The position numbers and the translations under genes are program-made. Of a stretch of DNA of 39,986 bases, positions 29,709-38,649 are shown in pieces. Origin of the DNA: Ruminococcus flavefaciens 007c (GTDB lineage: Bacteria > Bacillota > Clostridia > Oscillospirales > Ruminococcaceae). The notes under the pieces were generated by a model. That model did no database searches. It saw nothing but the letters and a program-made list of their open reading frames with translations, and was not told where the DNA came from. Numbering within the stretch: position 1 is the stretch's first letter; each line of letters opens with the position of its first letter. The stretch spans positions 1-39,986 of the forward strand of contig NZ_ATAX01000032.1 in NCBI RefSeq assembly GCF_000571935.1. The letters are read 5' to 3'.

Positions 29709-31019
29709 ATGTATAAGATATATTTTATAACTTTTGGCTGCAAGGTGAATCACTATGAGACCGAGTGCATGAAGGAGCTTTTTCGTCAGGCAGGTTTTGA
29801 GATCACGGACGAGGAAGAAAAGGCCGATGCGGTGGTGATAAACTCCTGTACAGTTACCTCCTCCGGGGACAGCCGTGCGCTGACAGCTCTCCGCAGGACG
29901 AGGGAAGCTCTGCCCTCTGCGGTCATAGCCCTGACAGGCTGCTATCCTCAGGCCGATCCCGGGGAGGCAGGCAAGCTTACGGAGGCGGATATTATAGCCG
30001 GAACAAAGCACCGCAGCGGTATAGTCGATATGGTGTGCAGCTGCCTTGAGGACAGGAAGCGTATAGTCGAGCTGTCGGATTATAGCTCCGATGAGCTTTT
30101 CGAGCCTTTGAAATGCACCCGTTTTGACAGGAATACCCGCGCCTTTGTGAAGATACAGGACGGCTGCAACCAGTTCTGTTCCTACTGCATGATACCCTAC
30201 GCAAGGGGGCGCTGCCGCTCAAAGCCTCTTGAAGTTCTGCGCGGTGAAATACGTGAGATAGCTGCAAACGGCGTCAGAGAAATAGTGCTGTCGGGCATAA
30301 ATCTCTGCTTCTACGGCAGGGAATGGGGAGGCGACCTTGCAGACGCTGCGGAGATATGCGCAGAGACCGCAGGCATTGAGAGGATACGTCTTGGTTCGCT
30401 GGAGCCTGAGATGATGTCGGATGAGCTTCTTGCCCGTCTGAAAGCCCTGCCTCAGTTCTGCCCCCAGTTCCATCTGTCGCTTCAAAGCGGCTGCGATAGG
30501 ACGCTGAAGGCCATGAACCGCAGATATACCGCCGCGGAGTATCTTGCTCTTACGCAGCGTATACGCAGCATATTCCCTGATTGTTCCTTTACCACGGACG
30601 TTATGGTCGGTTTTCCGCAGGAGACAGGCGCAGACCACGCAGAGTCACTGGATTTTGTCAGGAAGATAGGCTTTGCAAAGGTACACGTGTTCCGCTATTC
30701 CCGAAGGAAGGGCACAAGGGCGGATAAAATGGACGGACAGGTGCCCGAGAGCGTCAAGACTCTCCGCTGGCAGGAGATGACCTCCGCCGCAGAGAAAAGC
30801 AGGGATGAGTATCTCAGTTCACTGGTGGGCAGAACAGTTCCCGTGCTCTTTGAGCGTGAAAATTCTACAGAATTTCACCGCGGATATGCACCTGATTATA
30901 CATTAATAAAAATTTCTCGAAAAAATCCCGAAAAAAGTTTGCGTAATCAGATAATAAGTGTTATAATAGAAGAGTATGGTCATGACTGCTGCTTCGGCAG
31001 CGCTGTCGCTGACGTTTAA
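29709..31019 (+). CDS. mtaB: tRNA t6A37 methylthiotransferase
   Basis: A 436-residue radical SAM methylthiotransferase that turns t6A at position 37 of tRNAs into ms2t6A. Three domains are visible: the N-terminal UPF0004 domain with its cluster cysteines (ITFGCKVN, INSCTV, LTGCYPQ), the radical SAM core with CNQFCSYC (Cys153, Cys157, Cys160) and IPYARGR, and a C-terminal TRAM-like domain after residue about 375. SLQSGCDRTLKAMNRRY and TDVMVGFPQET are typical. The short N-terminal motif GCKVNHYE places it in the MtaB rather than MiaB branch. The start follows AAGGTGAG. It has its own consensus promoter; I saw no partner gene. Confidence 0.94.
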   Translation: MYKIYFITFGCKVNHYETECMKELFRQAGFEITDEEEKADAVVINSCTVTSSGDSRALTALRRTREALPSAVIALTGCYPQADPGEAGKLTEADIIAGTKHRSGIVDMVCSCLEDRKRIVELSDYSSDELFEPLKCTRFDRNTRAFVKIQDGCNQFCSYCMIPYARGRCRSKPLEVLRGEIREIAANGVREIVLSGINLCFYGREWGGDLADAAEICAETAGIERIRLGSLEPEMMSDELLARLKALPQFCPQFHLSLQSGCDRTLKAMNRRYTAAEYLALTQRIRSIFPDCSFTTDVMVGFPQETGADHAESLDFVRKIGFAKVHVFRYSRRKGTRADKMDGQVPESVKTLRWQEMTSAAEKSRDEYLSSLVGRTVPVLFERENSTEFHRGYAPDYTLIKISRKNPEKSLRNQIISVIIEEYGHDCCFGSAVADV

Positions 31020-31038
31020 ATGCGTAATTTGCATTTAT

Positions 31039-31166
31039 TGTAGGGGATGCCTTCGGCAGTCCTCGCCTTACGAAATAAATAACATTATACGTTTTGTATG
31101 GGCGCTTTCAGAGCACCCGAAAATACACATAGTTTTCGAAACGGGCGAGCGGAACTCGCCCCTGCA
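31039..31166. repeat. MITE-like intergenic element
   Basis: 128-bp stretch with imperfect terminal inverted repeats: TGTAGGGG (31039-31046) at the left, CCCCTGCA (31159-31166) at the right. Inside are a left hairpin around GCCTTCGGC (about 31048-31056) and a right hairpin GGGCGAG/CTCGCCC (31143-31149, 31155-31161). Its base composition is unlike its AT-rich flanks. It holds no gene. Similar short GGGGCG-rich intergenic elements are known from related genomes in general, but copy number cannot be checked here. Confidence 0.5.
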
Positions 31167-31217
31167 CAGCGTTATTTATAATTATAAATAAAATTAACGA
31201 AAAAGGAGAACTGAATT

Positions 31218-34200
31218 ATGTCCGTATTCAGAATTTACGTTGAAAAAAAGCCTGAATTCGCAGTAGAAGCACAGTCTGTGCTCAGCGATATAAAGACTGC
31301 ACTCAGACTTAACATTTCGGGAGTACGTATCCTCAACAGATACGACGCAGACAAGCTCAGCGAGGAGGATTTCAGGGCTGCTGTAAATACCGTATTCTCG
31401 GAGCCCGCCGTTGATGTGGTATATGATGAAATGCCCCAGGTCGCCGAGACAGACCGCGTATTCGCTGTTGAATACCTTCCAGGACAGTTCGACCAGAGAG
31501 CCGACAGCTGTGAGCAGTGTATCCAGATACTCCGTCAGGGAGAGCGCTGCCGCGTAAGAAATGCAAGAGTATACATCATCTCCGGTATTATCACCGACGA
31601 TGATTTCGCAAAGCTCAAGGCTTACATCATCAACCCTGTGGAGAGCCGAGAGGCTTCACTGGAGACTGTAAAGACTCTCGATACAAATTACGATATCCCC
31701 ACAACAGTTGAAGAGCTGGAGGGCTTTATCAACCTCAATGCCTTCGGACTTCACGCTTTCGTTGACAAGTTCGGTCTTGCCATGGACTACGATGATATAA
31801 AGTTCTGTCAGGACTATTTCCGCAACGAGGAGAAGCGTAATCCTACAATTACGGAAATACGCATGATCGACACCTACTGGTCGGATCACTGCCGTCATAC
31901 CACTTTCCTCACAAATGTTGAGAACGTAAAGATAGATACTCCTTATATAAAAGATACATACGATCTGTATGTAAACGTCCGCAACGAGCTGGGCAGAACG
32001 GACAAGCCCATGACTCTTATGGACCTTGCTACCCTTGCAGCAAAGAAGCTGAAGGCGGACGGAAAGATGGCTGACCTCGATGAGAGCGAGGAGATCAATG
32101 CCTGCTCTGTAAAGATCAAGGTCGATGTGGACGGTGAGCTTGAGGACTGGATACTCATGTTCAAGAACGAGACTCACAATCATCCCACAGAGATCGAGCC
32201 CTTCGGCGGTGCGGCTACCTGCCTCGGCGGAGCTATCCGCGATCCGCTTTCGGGACGTTCATATGTATATCAGGCTATGCGTGTGACAGGTGCAGCTAAT
32301 CCGCTGGTACCCGTTGAGGACACCATCGCAGGCAAGCTCCCCCAGAGAAAGATCACAGTGGGCGCTGCAAACGGATACAGCTCCTACGGCAACCAGATAG
32401 GCCTTGCAACAGGCCATGTTGCTGAGGTATATCACCCCGGCTATGTTGCAAAGCGTATGGAGATAGGTGCGGTCCTCGGTGCTGCTCCTTCTGAGAATAT
32501 CCGCAGAGAACGCCCCGTTCCCGGAGATATAGTTATACTCCTGGGCGGCAAGACAGGTCGTGACGGCTGCGGCGGTGCAACAGGCTCATCAAAGTCACAT
32601 ACACTTGAATCCCTTGAGAGCTGCGGCGCAGAGGTACAGAAGGGTAATCCTCCCGAGGAAAGAAAGCTCCAGAGACTGTTCCGCAATCCCGAGGTAACAA
32701 AGATGATAAAGCGCTGCAATGACTTCGGTGCAGGCGGCGTTTCCGTTGCTATCGGCGAGCTCACAGACGGTCTCGTTATCAACCTCAACGCAGTACCCAA
32801 GAAGTACGACGGCCTTGACGGTACCGAGATAGCTATTTCAGAGTCTCAGGAGAGAATGGCAGTAGTCATCGCTCCGGAGGATCTTGACAAGTTCCTTGAG
32901 GAGGCTGCAAAGGAGAATCTTGAAGCTACACTGGTGGCAGACGTTGTTGAAGAGCCCAGACTCAAGATGGTATGGAACGGAAATACTATCGTTGACCTTT
33001 CACGTGAGTTCCTCAATTCCAACGGAGCTCCCAAGTATACCGACATAGAGATCGAGAGACCTCTCTGCAATTCCGAATCTGCTCCCGCAGACAGTGCCGA
33101 GACATGGTCGCAGCTTATGTCAAACCTCAATGTATGCTCACAGAAGGGACTTATCGAGAAGTTCGACTCCACTATCGGAGCAGGCACAGTTCTCATGCCC
33201 TTCGGCGGTGTATACCAGATGAGCCCTTCTCAGGCAATGGCTGCAAAGATACCCGTACTCACAGGCGAGACCAATACCTGCTCACTCATGGGCTGGGGCT
33301 ATAATCCCGATATTTCCGAGAAATCTCCTTATCACGGCGCTATGCTGGCAGTTATCGAGTCTATTTCAAAGGTAGTTGCAGCAGGCGGCTCATACAAGAA
33401 GTGCTGGCTCACATTCCAGGAGTACTTCGAGAGAACACAGAATGATCCCACACGCTGGGGCAAGCCTATGGCCGCACTTCTCGGCGCATTCAAGGCTCAG
33501 CTCGAAATGGGCTGCGGCGCTATCGGCGGAAAGGACTCTATGTCAGGTACATTCGAGAATATCGACGTGCCTCCTACTCTTGTTTCTTTCGCAGTATCCA
33601 CTGCTATGGCTGACAAGATAGTTTCCACAGAGTTCAAGGAGCCGGGAAGCACGGTAATTTCTATAGTTCCCGAGTATGACGAGCACGGACTTCCGAAGTT
33701 TGAGAGTATCAGAGAGTGTTTCGACAAGGTGGAGAAGATCATTGCAGACGAGCGTGCGAATGCTGTATGGACAAATGGCTACGGCGGATTTGCCGAGGGT
33801 ATCGCTAAGATGTGCTTCGGCAACAAGATAGGCTTTGAGTTTACAGCTCAGCCCTCTGCCGAAATGCTCTTCAAGCCCTGCTACGGTGCATTCATCATCG
33901 AACTTAAAGGCGACGCAAAGAACGGCGAGAACATTCTCGGCAAGACTGTCAAGGACTACAAGATACTTTGCCGTGATTATACTCTCAGCCTCGACAATCT
34001 CCAGAGAATATGGGAAGCTAAGCTTGAACCCGTATTCCCCTGCCGCATAAAGACTACGGATACTACTCCGCAGACATATTCATCGCCTAACCGCATACAG
34101 CTTGCGGCTTCCACAAAGATCGCAAAGCCGAGAGTTCTGATCCCTGTATTCCCGGGAACCAACTGCGAATACGATACTGCACGTGCCTTTGAGAAGGCAG

Positions 34201-34922
34201 GCGCTAAGGCTGAGGTAGTTGTTATCCGCAACCTTTCAGCAGGCGATATCGAAGAGTCTGTAGGCTACTTTGAGAGAGCTGTAAGACGCTCGGAGATAAT
34301 CATGATCCCCGGCGGCTTCAGCGGCGGTGACGAGCCCGAGGGAAGCGGTAAGTTCATCACAGCGTTCTTCCGCAATCCCAAGATCAAGGATGCGGTTCAC
34401 GATCTCCTCAGGAACCGTGACGGACTTATGCTGGGTATATGCAACGGCTTCCAGGCACTTATCAAGCTGGGACTCGTACCCTACGGCGAGATAATCGACA
34501 TGGCTGATGACGCACCTACACTTACATTCAATACTATCAACCGTCACCAGTCCATGATGGTAAATACACGTATCGCTTCCAACAAGAGCCCATGGCTCTA
34601 CGGCTGCGAGGTAGGCGATATCCACACAGTTGCTATCTCCCACGGTGAGGGACGCTTTGTTGCTCCCGCAAGCCTTATCCAGCAGCTTGCAAACAACGGT
34701 CAGATCGCTACACAGTACGTTGATCTTGACGGAAATCCGACTATGGATATACGCTACAATCCCAATACCTCCATCGAGGCTATCGAGGGAATCACTTCTC
34801 CCGACGGAAGAGTATTCGGTAAAATGGGACACTCAGAGCGTAAGGGCAGCTACATCTGCAAGAACGTTCAGGGTGAAAAGGATCAGAAGATCTTCGAAAG
34901 CGGAGTTAAATACTTCACATGA
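31218..34922 (+). CDS. purL: Phosphoribosylformylglycinamidine synthase, single-chain
   Basis: A 1234-residue purine enzyme making FGAM from FGAR, ATP and glutamine (fourth step). The N-terminal PurS-like part ends near residue 170. Two AIR-synthase-like units follow, with FKNETHNHPTEIEPFGGAATCLGGAIRD (ATP/Mg site, about 314-341) and GGKTGRDGCGGATGSS. A fused glutamine amidotransferase starts near residue 968 (RVLIPVFPGTNCEYD), with catalytic Cys1075 in LMLGICNGFQAL and SHGEGRFVAP near the end. This is the large one-chain form; Bacillus uses separate PurS, PurQ and PurL. AAAGGAG lies about 10 nt before the ATG. No other pur gene is in the window. Confidence 0.96.
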   Translation: MSVFRIYVEKKPEFAVEAQSVLSDIKTALRLNISGVRILNRYDADKLSEEDFRAAVNTVFSEPAVDVVYDEMPQVAETDRVFAVEYLPGQFDQRADSCEQCIQILRQGERCRVRNARVYIISGIITDDDFAKLKAYIINPVESREASLETVKTLDTNYDIPTTVEELEGFINLNAFGLHAFVDKFGLAMDYDDIKFCQDYFRNEEKRNPTITEIRMIDTYWSDHCRHTTFLTNVENVKIDTPYIKDTYDLYVNVRNELGRTDKPMTLMDLATLAAKKLKADGKMADLDESEEINACSVKIKVDVDGELEDWILMFKNETHNHPTEIEPFGGAATCLGGAIRDPLSGRSYVYQAMRVTGAANPLVPVEDTIAGKLPQRKITVGAANGYSSYGNQIGLATGHVAEVYHPGYVAKRMEIGAVLGAAPSENIRRERPVPGDIVILLGGKTGRDGCGGATGSSKSHTLESLESCGAEVQKGNPPEERKLQRLFRNPEVTKMIKRCNDFGAGGVSVAIGELTDGLVINLNAVPKKYDGLDGTEIAISESQERMAVVIAPEDLDKFLEEAAKENLEATLVADVVEEPRLKMVWNGNTIVDLSREFLNSNGAPKYTDIEIERPLCNSESAPADSAETWSQLMSNLNVCSQKGLIEKFDSTIGAGTVLMPFGGVYQMSPSQAMAAKIPVLTGETNTCSLMGWGYNPDISEKSPYHGAMLAVIESISKVVAAGGSYKKCWLTFQEYFERTQNDPTRWGKPMAALLGAFKAQLEMGCGAIGGKDSMSGTFENIDVPPTLVSFAVSTAMADKIVSTEFKEPGSTVISIVPEYDEHGLPKFESIRECFDKVEKIIADERANAVWTNGYGGFAEGIAKMCFGNKIGFEFTAQPSAEMLFKPCYGAFIIELKGDAKNGENILGKTVKDYKILCRDYTLSLDNLQRIWEAKLEPVFPCRIKTTDTTPQTYSSPNRIQLAASTKIAKPRVLIPVFPGTNCEYDTARAFEKAGAKAEVVVIRNLSAGDIEESVGYFERAVRRSEIIMIPGGFSGGDEPEGSGKFITAFFRNPKIKDAVHDLLRNRDGLMLGICNGFQALIKLGLVPYGEIIDMADDAPTLTFNTINRHQSMMVNTRIASNKSPWLYGCEVGDIHTVAISHGEGRFVAPASLIQQLANNGQIATQYVDLDGNPTMDIRYNPNTSIEAIEGITSPDGRVFGKMGHSERKGSYICKNVQGEKDQKIFESGVKYFT

Positions 34923-34932
34923 TGATTTCAAG

Positions 34933-34957
34933 AGGACGGCTTTATGCCGTCCTTTTT
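34933..34957 (+). terminator. purL terminator
   Basis: Perfect arms AGGACGGC (34933-34940) and GCCGTCCT (34946-34953), 5-nt loop, T run to 34957. A close copy follows the second LRR gene at 38.06 kb. Confidence 0.92.
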
Positions 34958-34971
34958 ATATAATAAGATAA

Positions 34972-35000
34972 TTGACGATTTGAGTGCGATATGATATAAT
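34972..35000 (+). promoter_or_regulatory. Promoter of first LRR-dockerin gene
   Basis: TTGACG (34972-34977), 17-nt spacer, TATAAT (34995-35000) with TGA in front, an extended -10. Confidence 0.88.
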
Positions 35001-35034
35001 AATTTTAAATATTTTTTACGGAGGTTTTTTTGCA

Positions 35035-36759
35035 ATGAAACTTAAAAAACTTATCACAGCAGCAGTTGCTTTAACTCTTACGGGTACGGCTATGCCTGCA
35101 AACAGCGTATTTACCCAATGTACGGCTATTTCAGCAGAGGCGATAGTGTATTCGGATTATAGAGAGGGCCCACTGACATTTGATATTTACGAAGATCATG
35201 CCGAAGTTGTAAAATGTGCTCAATTTGTTAACGGTTCGCTCAATATCCCTTCAGAAGCTTATGGAAGGCCTGTAACTTCAATAAAAACTATGGCTTTTCT
35301 GAATTGTGATATTTTTTCAATCGTAAGGATCCCCGACAGTGTGAAAGAGATCGGAGAAGCAGCTTTTCAGGGCTGCAAAGGATTGAGAGAGATCATCATA
35401 GGAGATAACGTTGAAACAATAGGAGATAACGCTTTTTCCGGATGTACTTATCTCAGAGAGATCAGGATCCCCGATTCTGTGACTTCACTTGGTCAGAGGT
35501 GTTTTTCAGGATGCGAAAATCTTTCCAGAGTGACTTTAGGTCAGGGCATTACAGAGATACCCGACAGCTGCTTTTTCAAAAGTGGTTTATGGGATATAAT
35601 AATAAGCGGCAATGTTACTTCTATCAGGAGTTCGGCTTTTTACGGCAGCAGGCTTCATGAATTCTATGTGCCTGAAAGTGTTACCGATATCGGCTCCTAT
35701 GCGTTTGCACGTTGTGAAGAGCTGTCATACGTTGATCTTGGAAATAAAATTGATAAGATAGAAAAAAATGTTTTTCAGAATTGTGGAAATCTTAATAAAG
35801 TAACGATCCCGGATACTGTAAAAGCTATCGAAAGCATGGCGTTTTTTAATACCGGCCTTAGCAGAATAAATGTGGGGAAGGGTACTGAGTATATAGGTGA
35901 GAATGCTTTTAATGATTGCTACCGATTACATGAGATAATCATACCGAATAAAAAGTGTGTTATTTATGATGCTTCCGAAACACTGGGTAATTATCTGAAC
36001 AATCCTATTATCAGATGCTATGAGAATTCATATCCTGAAGAATATGCAAAAAAATGGGGCTATAGAATAGATCTCATAGGCTCAGGTGCAGCAGATGACG
36101 CAACCATGACCACAACAACTGCCAACGTCACAACTACAACTACTTCAAAGCCTGAAACTACAACAACTACTACTTATGACACAGCAGTCACATATTCGAC
36201 TACTGTAAATCCTGCAACCACCACAACAACTCAGAAGGCAACGACTACGACAACTGCAAAGCCTGCAACAACTACCACAACAACTCAGAAGGCGACGACT
36301 ACGACAACTTCAAAGCCTGCAACAACTACCACAACAACACAAAAGGCAACGACTACAACAACTGCAAAGCCTGCAACAACTACCACAACAACTCAGAAGG
36401 CGACGACTACGACAACTTCAAAGCCTGCAACGACTACCGCATCAACTCAGAATACAACGACTACAACTACTGCAAAGCCTGTAACCACCACCACAACCAC
36501 GGTTCCCGAAAAGCCTGCGAGAAAGCTGGGCGACGTTAACAACGACGGCAAAATAGACGCTGTGGACGCTTCAATGATCCTTGCAAAATACTCTGAATAT
36601 TCGACGACTTCTCTTGTTCCTACGGAAGAGGATTTTGAAGTTTGTGACGTTAATAAGGATAAGAAGATAGACTCCGTAGACGCTTCCAGCGTGCTTGCTT
36701 ATTACGCTTTCATATCTGTTAACGTGGTAATGGATCTTACGTCATTTCTTGACAGATAA
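35035..36759 (+). CDS. BspA-like LRR protein with Thr-rich linker and dockerin
   Basis: A 574-residue exported protein. Residues 1-33 are a signal peptide. Residues about 60-330 carry BspA/LRR_5-type repeats of 22-24 residues (IPDSVKEIGEAAFQGCKGL, GDNVETIGDNAFSGCTYL, IPDSVTSLGQRCFSGCENL and others), a fold used for protein or carbohydrate contacts. Residues about 355-490 are a Thr/Lys/Ala linker with five 18-residue repeats. Residues about 497-565 form a two-repeat dockerin: DVNNDGKIDAVDASMILAKY and DVNKDKKIDSVDASSVLAYY, each with calcium ligands. Dockerins attach proteins to cohesins of a scaffoldin, so it is likely cellulosome- or surface-bound. The start at 35035 was chosen for GGAGG 10 nt upstream. 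No cohesin gene is in the window. Confidence 0.93.
   Translation: MKLKKLITAAVALTLTGTAMPANSVFTQCTAISAEAIVYSDYREGPLTFDIYEDHAEVVKCAQFVNGSLNIPSEAYGRPVTSIKTMAFLNCDIFSIVRIPDSVKEIGEAAFQGCKGLREIIIGDNVETIGDNAFSGCTYLREIRIPDSVTSLGQRCFSGCENLSRVTLGQGITEIPDSCFFKSGLWDIIISGNVTSIRSSAFYGSRLHEFYVPESVTDIGSYAFARCEELSYVDLGNKIDKIEKNVFQNCGNLNKVTIPDTVKAIESMAFFNTGLSRINVGKGTEYIGENAFNDCYRLHEIIIPNKKCVIYDASETLGNYLNNPIIRCYENSYPEEYAKKWGYRIDLIGSGAADDATMTTTTANVTTTTTSKPETTTTTTYDTAVTYSTTVNPATTTTTQKATTTTTAKPATTTTTTQKATTTTTSKPATTTTTTQKATTTTTAKPATTTTTTQKATTTTTSKPATTTASTQNTTTTTTAKPVTTTTTTVPEKPARKLGDVNNDGKIDAVDASMILAKYSEYSTTSLVPTEEDFEVCDVNKDKKIDSVDASSVLAYYAFISVNVVMDLTSFLDR
36232..36501 (+). repeat. 54-bp coding tandem repeat in the linker
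   Basis: Five copies of an 18-residue unit of the form QKATTTTTAKPATTTTTT, alternating AKP and SKP, with the last two units more diverged. Period 54 nt, in frame. Alternation suggests that a two-unit block was itself duplicated. Such repeats change length easily. Confidence 0.85.
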
Positions 36760-36778
36760 CACAGAAGGCATAAATAAG

Positions 36779-36787
36779 TGTTATAAT
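36779..36787 (+). promoter_or_regulatory. Extended -10 before second LRR gene
   Basis: TGT followed by TATAAT (36782-36787), no -35 at the right distance. It lies 30 nt before the start codon. No terminator separates the first LRR gene from the second, so read-through also supplies it. Confidence 0.55.
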
Positions 36788-36816
36788 ATTTAAAATATTA
36801 TATTAGGAGGTTCATT

Positions 36817-38043
36817 ATGAATATTAAAAAAATCACATCATCTATCATGGCAATAGCTATTTCATGCGGTACAGTGCAGGCGTTGAATTACTATTCTCCT
36901 AAGCATTTTACTGCTGTGGCTGAGGAAGACGAAGGCTTTTCTGAAGTTACAGTAGGAAATGTAAAATATAAGGTTTACAGCGATCATGCAGAGGTAAACG
37001 AATGCAGTAAGAGCGCTGTCGGCGAGATCGTTATTCCTGAAAATGTAAAAGGTATTAATATTACAAGGATAAATGATTTTGCATTTTGTGAATGCAGAAA
37101 AATTACGTCAGTGGTTATACCTGGTAGCATCAAATATGTTGGCGGGGCAGCTTTCTGGGGGTGTGAAAACCTTGGCGAGGCTTTTCTTCCTGATGGGTTA
37201 ACGTTGATAGAAAGAAGCACATTTAAGGATTGTGAAAAGTTGAAGTCTATAAATATACCGGATAGTGTAACAAAAATTGGCGGTGATGCGTTTGATCATT
37301 GTATTAGCCTTACATCAGTAACAATACCTGATTCTGTTACAGAAATAGAAAATGGGGCATTCGCTTATTGTAAGAATCTCAGAACAGTTAAGATGTCTTC
37401 TTCTGTTCGTTACATTGATGACAGATCATTTGTAAATTGTAACTCTCTGCAATCAATTGAGCTTCCGAAAACAGTTGAAAAAATAGGTATGAATTCATTT
37501 CAATGCGGAAACATGAGTTCATTCACTGTTTATTCTGATAATTGTGAGTTTGATAAAAATGCACTTTTAAACGGAACACAAAACGGACAATTGGTATATA
37601 GCGGTATTGTTTATGGTTACGAAGGCTCGACTGCGCAGCAGTATGCTGAGAAAAATGGTTACAAGTTTGTGGCCTTGAAAGATGATACAATAACTGCAAC
37701 CACTACGACAACAATTACAACCACCACTCAGAAGGCAACGACTACGACAACTGCCACGTCTGTAACCACCACCACAACCACGGTTCCCGAAAAGCCTGCG
37801 AGAAAGCTGGGCGATGAAAACGGTGACGACATAATAGATGCTGTGGACGCTTCAAATATACTCGCTTTGTATGTAAAATACTCGACTTCGGAAGGGGACT
37901 CTCCCACAAAAAGCGAACTAAATGTCTGTGATGTGGATGGCGACAGCAAGATAAACGCTGTTGATGCATCAAAGGTATTGGGCTATTACGTTTATACCTC
38001 AACGAGTGGCACCAAGAGTCTTGCAGAGTTCATCAAACAATAA
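36817..38043 (+). CDS. BspA-like LRR protein with dockerin, second copy
   Basis: A 408-residue exported paralog of the preceding gene. A signal peptide covers residues 1-31. LRR_5-type repeats occupy residues about 60-280 (IPENVKGINITRINDFAFCECRKI, IPDSVTKIGGDAFDHCISL, IPDSVTEIENGAFAYCKNL). The Thr-rich linker is shorter, about 40 residues. The dockerin (residues about 331-402) has DENGDDIIDAVDASNILALY and DVDGDSKINAVDASKVLGYY. The linker-dockerin junction is identical at DNA level to the first copy over 54 nt. AGGAGG lies 8 nt before the ATG. It probably docks on the same scaffold as its neighbour while the LRR part contacts a different target. Confidence 0.93.
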   Translation: MNIKKITSSIMAIAISCGTVQALNYYSPKHFTAVAEEDEGFSEVTVGNVKYKVYSDHAEVNECSKSAVGEIVIPENVKGINITRINDFAFCECRKITSVVIPGSIKYVGGAAFWGCENLGEAFLPDGLTLIERSTFKDCEKLKSINIPDSVTKIGGDAFDHCISLTSVTIPDSVTEIENGAFAYCKNLRTVKMSSSVRYIDDRSFVNCNSLQSIELPKTVEKIGMNSFQCGNMSSFTVYSDNCEFDKNALLNGTQNGQLVYSGIVYGYEGSTAQQYAEKNGYKFVALKDDTITATTTTTITTTTQKATTTTTATSVTTTTTTVPEKPARKLGDENGDDIIDAVDASNILALYVKYSTSEGDSPTKSELNVCDVDGDSKINAVDASKVLGYYVYTSTSGTKSLAEFIKQ

Positions 38044-38054
38044 GTATTTTCACG

Positions 38055-38079
38055 AAGGACGGCTATATGTCGTCCTTTT
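38055..38079 (+). terminator. Terminator of second LRR-dockerin gene
   Basis: Arms AAGGACG (38055-38061) and CGTCCTT (38071-38077), followed by TT that also begins the next -35 box (TTGACA at 38078). It resembles the purL terminator. Confidence 0.82.
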
Positions 38080-38106
38080 GACATATGCGGAATGATGTGT
38101 TATAAT
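38078..38106 (+). promoter_or_regulatory. Consensus promoter before GNAT remnant
   Basis: TTGACA (38078-38083), 17-nt spacer ending in TGT, TATAAT (38101-38106): full sigma-A consensus plus extended -10. Its first target is the decayed GNAT gene. Confidence 0.88.
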
Positions 38107-38121
38107 TGATTGGATACGGTG

Positions 38122-38416
38122 ATGATAATTGTGAAAATCACAAGCTCCGACCTTGAAAATGACAGTGAATGACTCGTAAACTATCTGAGTGAGCGCTTAT
38201 TGTAACGAGCCTGAAGCTCTACGTCACAGAAACCGCATGAGCGTCTGTGTATCAGGGAAGGATCAGTCAATGTACAAGAACAGCTTTGAATCTCTTATCA
38301 TAGATGAAGAAACAGAGGAACGGAACAATGTCTGTTCCTATTGTTTTGTGTGTATTGATACGATTTCAGAGTCTGCGTTTACAGGCTCCGTGAGTACAAG
38401 AGAGACAAAGACTTAA
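38122..38416 (+). pseudogene. Decayed GNAT acetyltransferase remnant
   Basis: Fragments align with the intact GNAT gene at 13.2-14.2 kb. The frame from ATG 38122 reads KITSSDLENDSE, a stop, then LVNYLSERLL, matching the N-terminus (KRFDIEKDLKRLENYL). After a further stop, another frame reads EPEALRHRNRMSV then SMYKNSFESLIIDEETEERN and NNVCSYCFVCIDTISESAF, matching HPELEAHGYRNGMTAY, SMYADSFEVIITDENTKEEN and NNVCAYCFVYVDTVTKTAL. It ends VSTRETKT where the intact gene has VSTRERYRHKGLG, so the acetyl-CoA loop is lost. About 175 middle codons and the C-terminus are missing. It cannot make an active enzyme. Confidence 0.83.
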
Positions 38417-38431
38417 GGGAGCCTTAACCGT

Positions 38432-38553
38432 TCCTATACACGGTTTTATGTTTAAATGCCGTGTATAGGACATGGGAAACTGTTATGCCGTTCCCTTCGG
38501 CCTGCACAGAAAAATGCAGCGCCGCATGTCTTATGACCGGGATCACGGCATAA
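38432..38553. repeat. Two strong inverted repeats before the third LRR gene
   Basis: First: perfect 12-bp arms TCCTATACACGG (38432-38443) and CCGTGTATAGGA (38459-38470). Second: outer arms TTATGCCGT (38483-38491) and ACGGCATAA (38545-38553) enclosing CTGCA/TGCAG (38502-38506, 38515-38519). No T run follows either. The gap 38417-38649 is otherwise empty; a weak TATAAT at 38618-38623 may start the next gene. Confidence 0.55.
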
Positions 38554-38649
38554 TAGACGGGAAAGGAAGGTGTTAAGGAAGAATAGAAAACACAGATGCA
38601 ATTAATAGGATTGCATATATAATTAAAATTTGGAGGATAATCAGTAATT

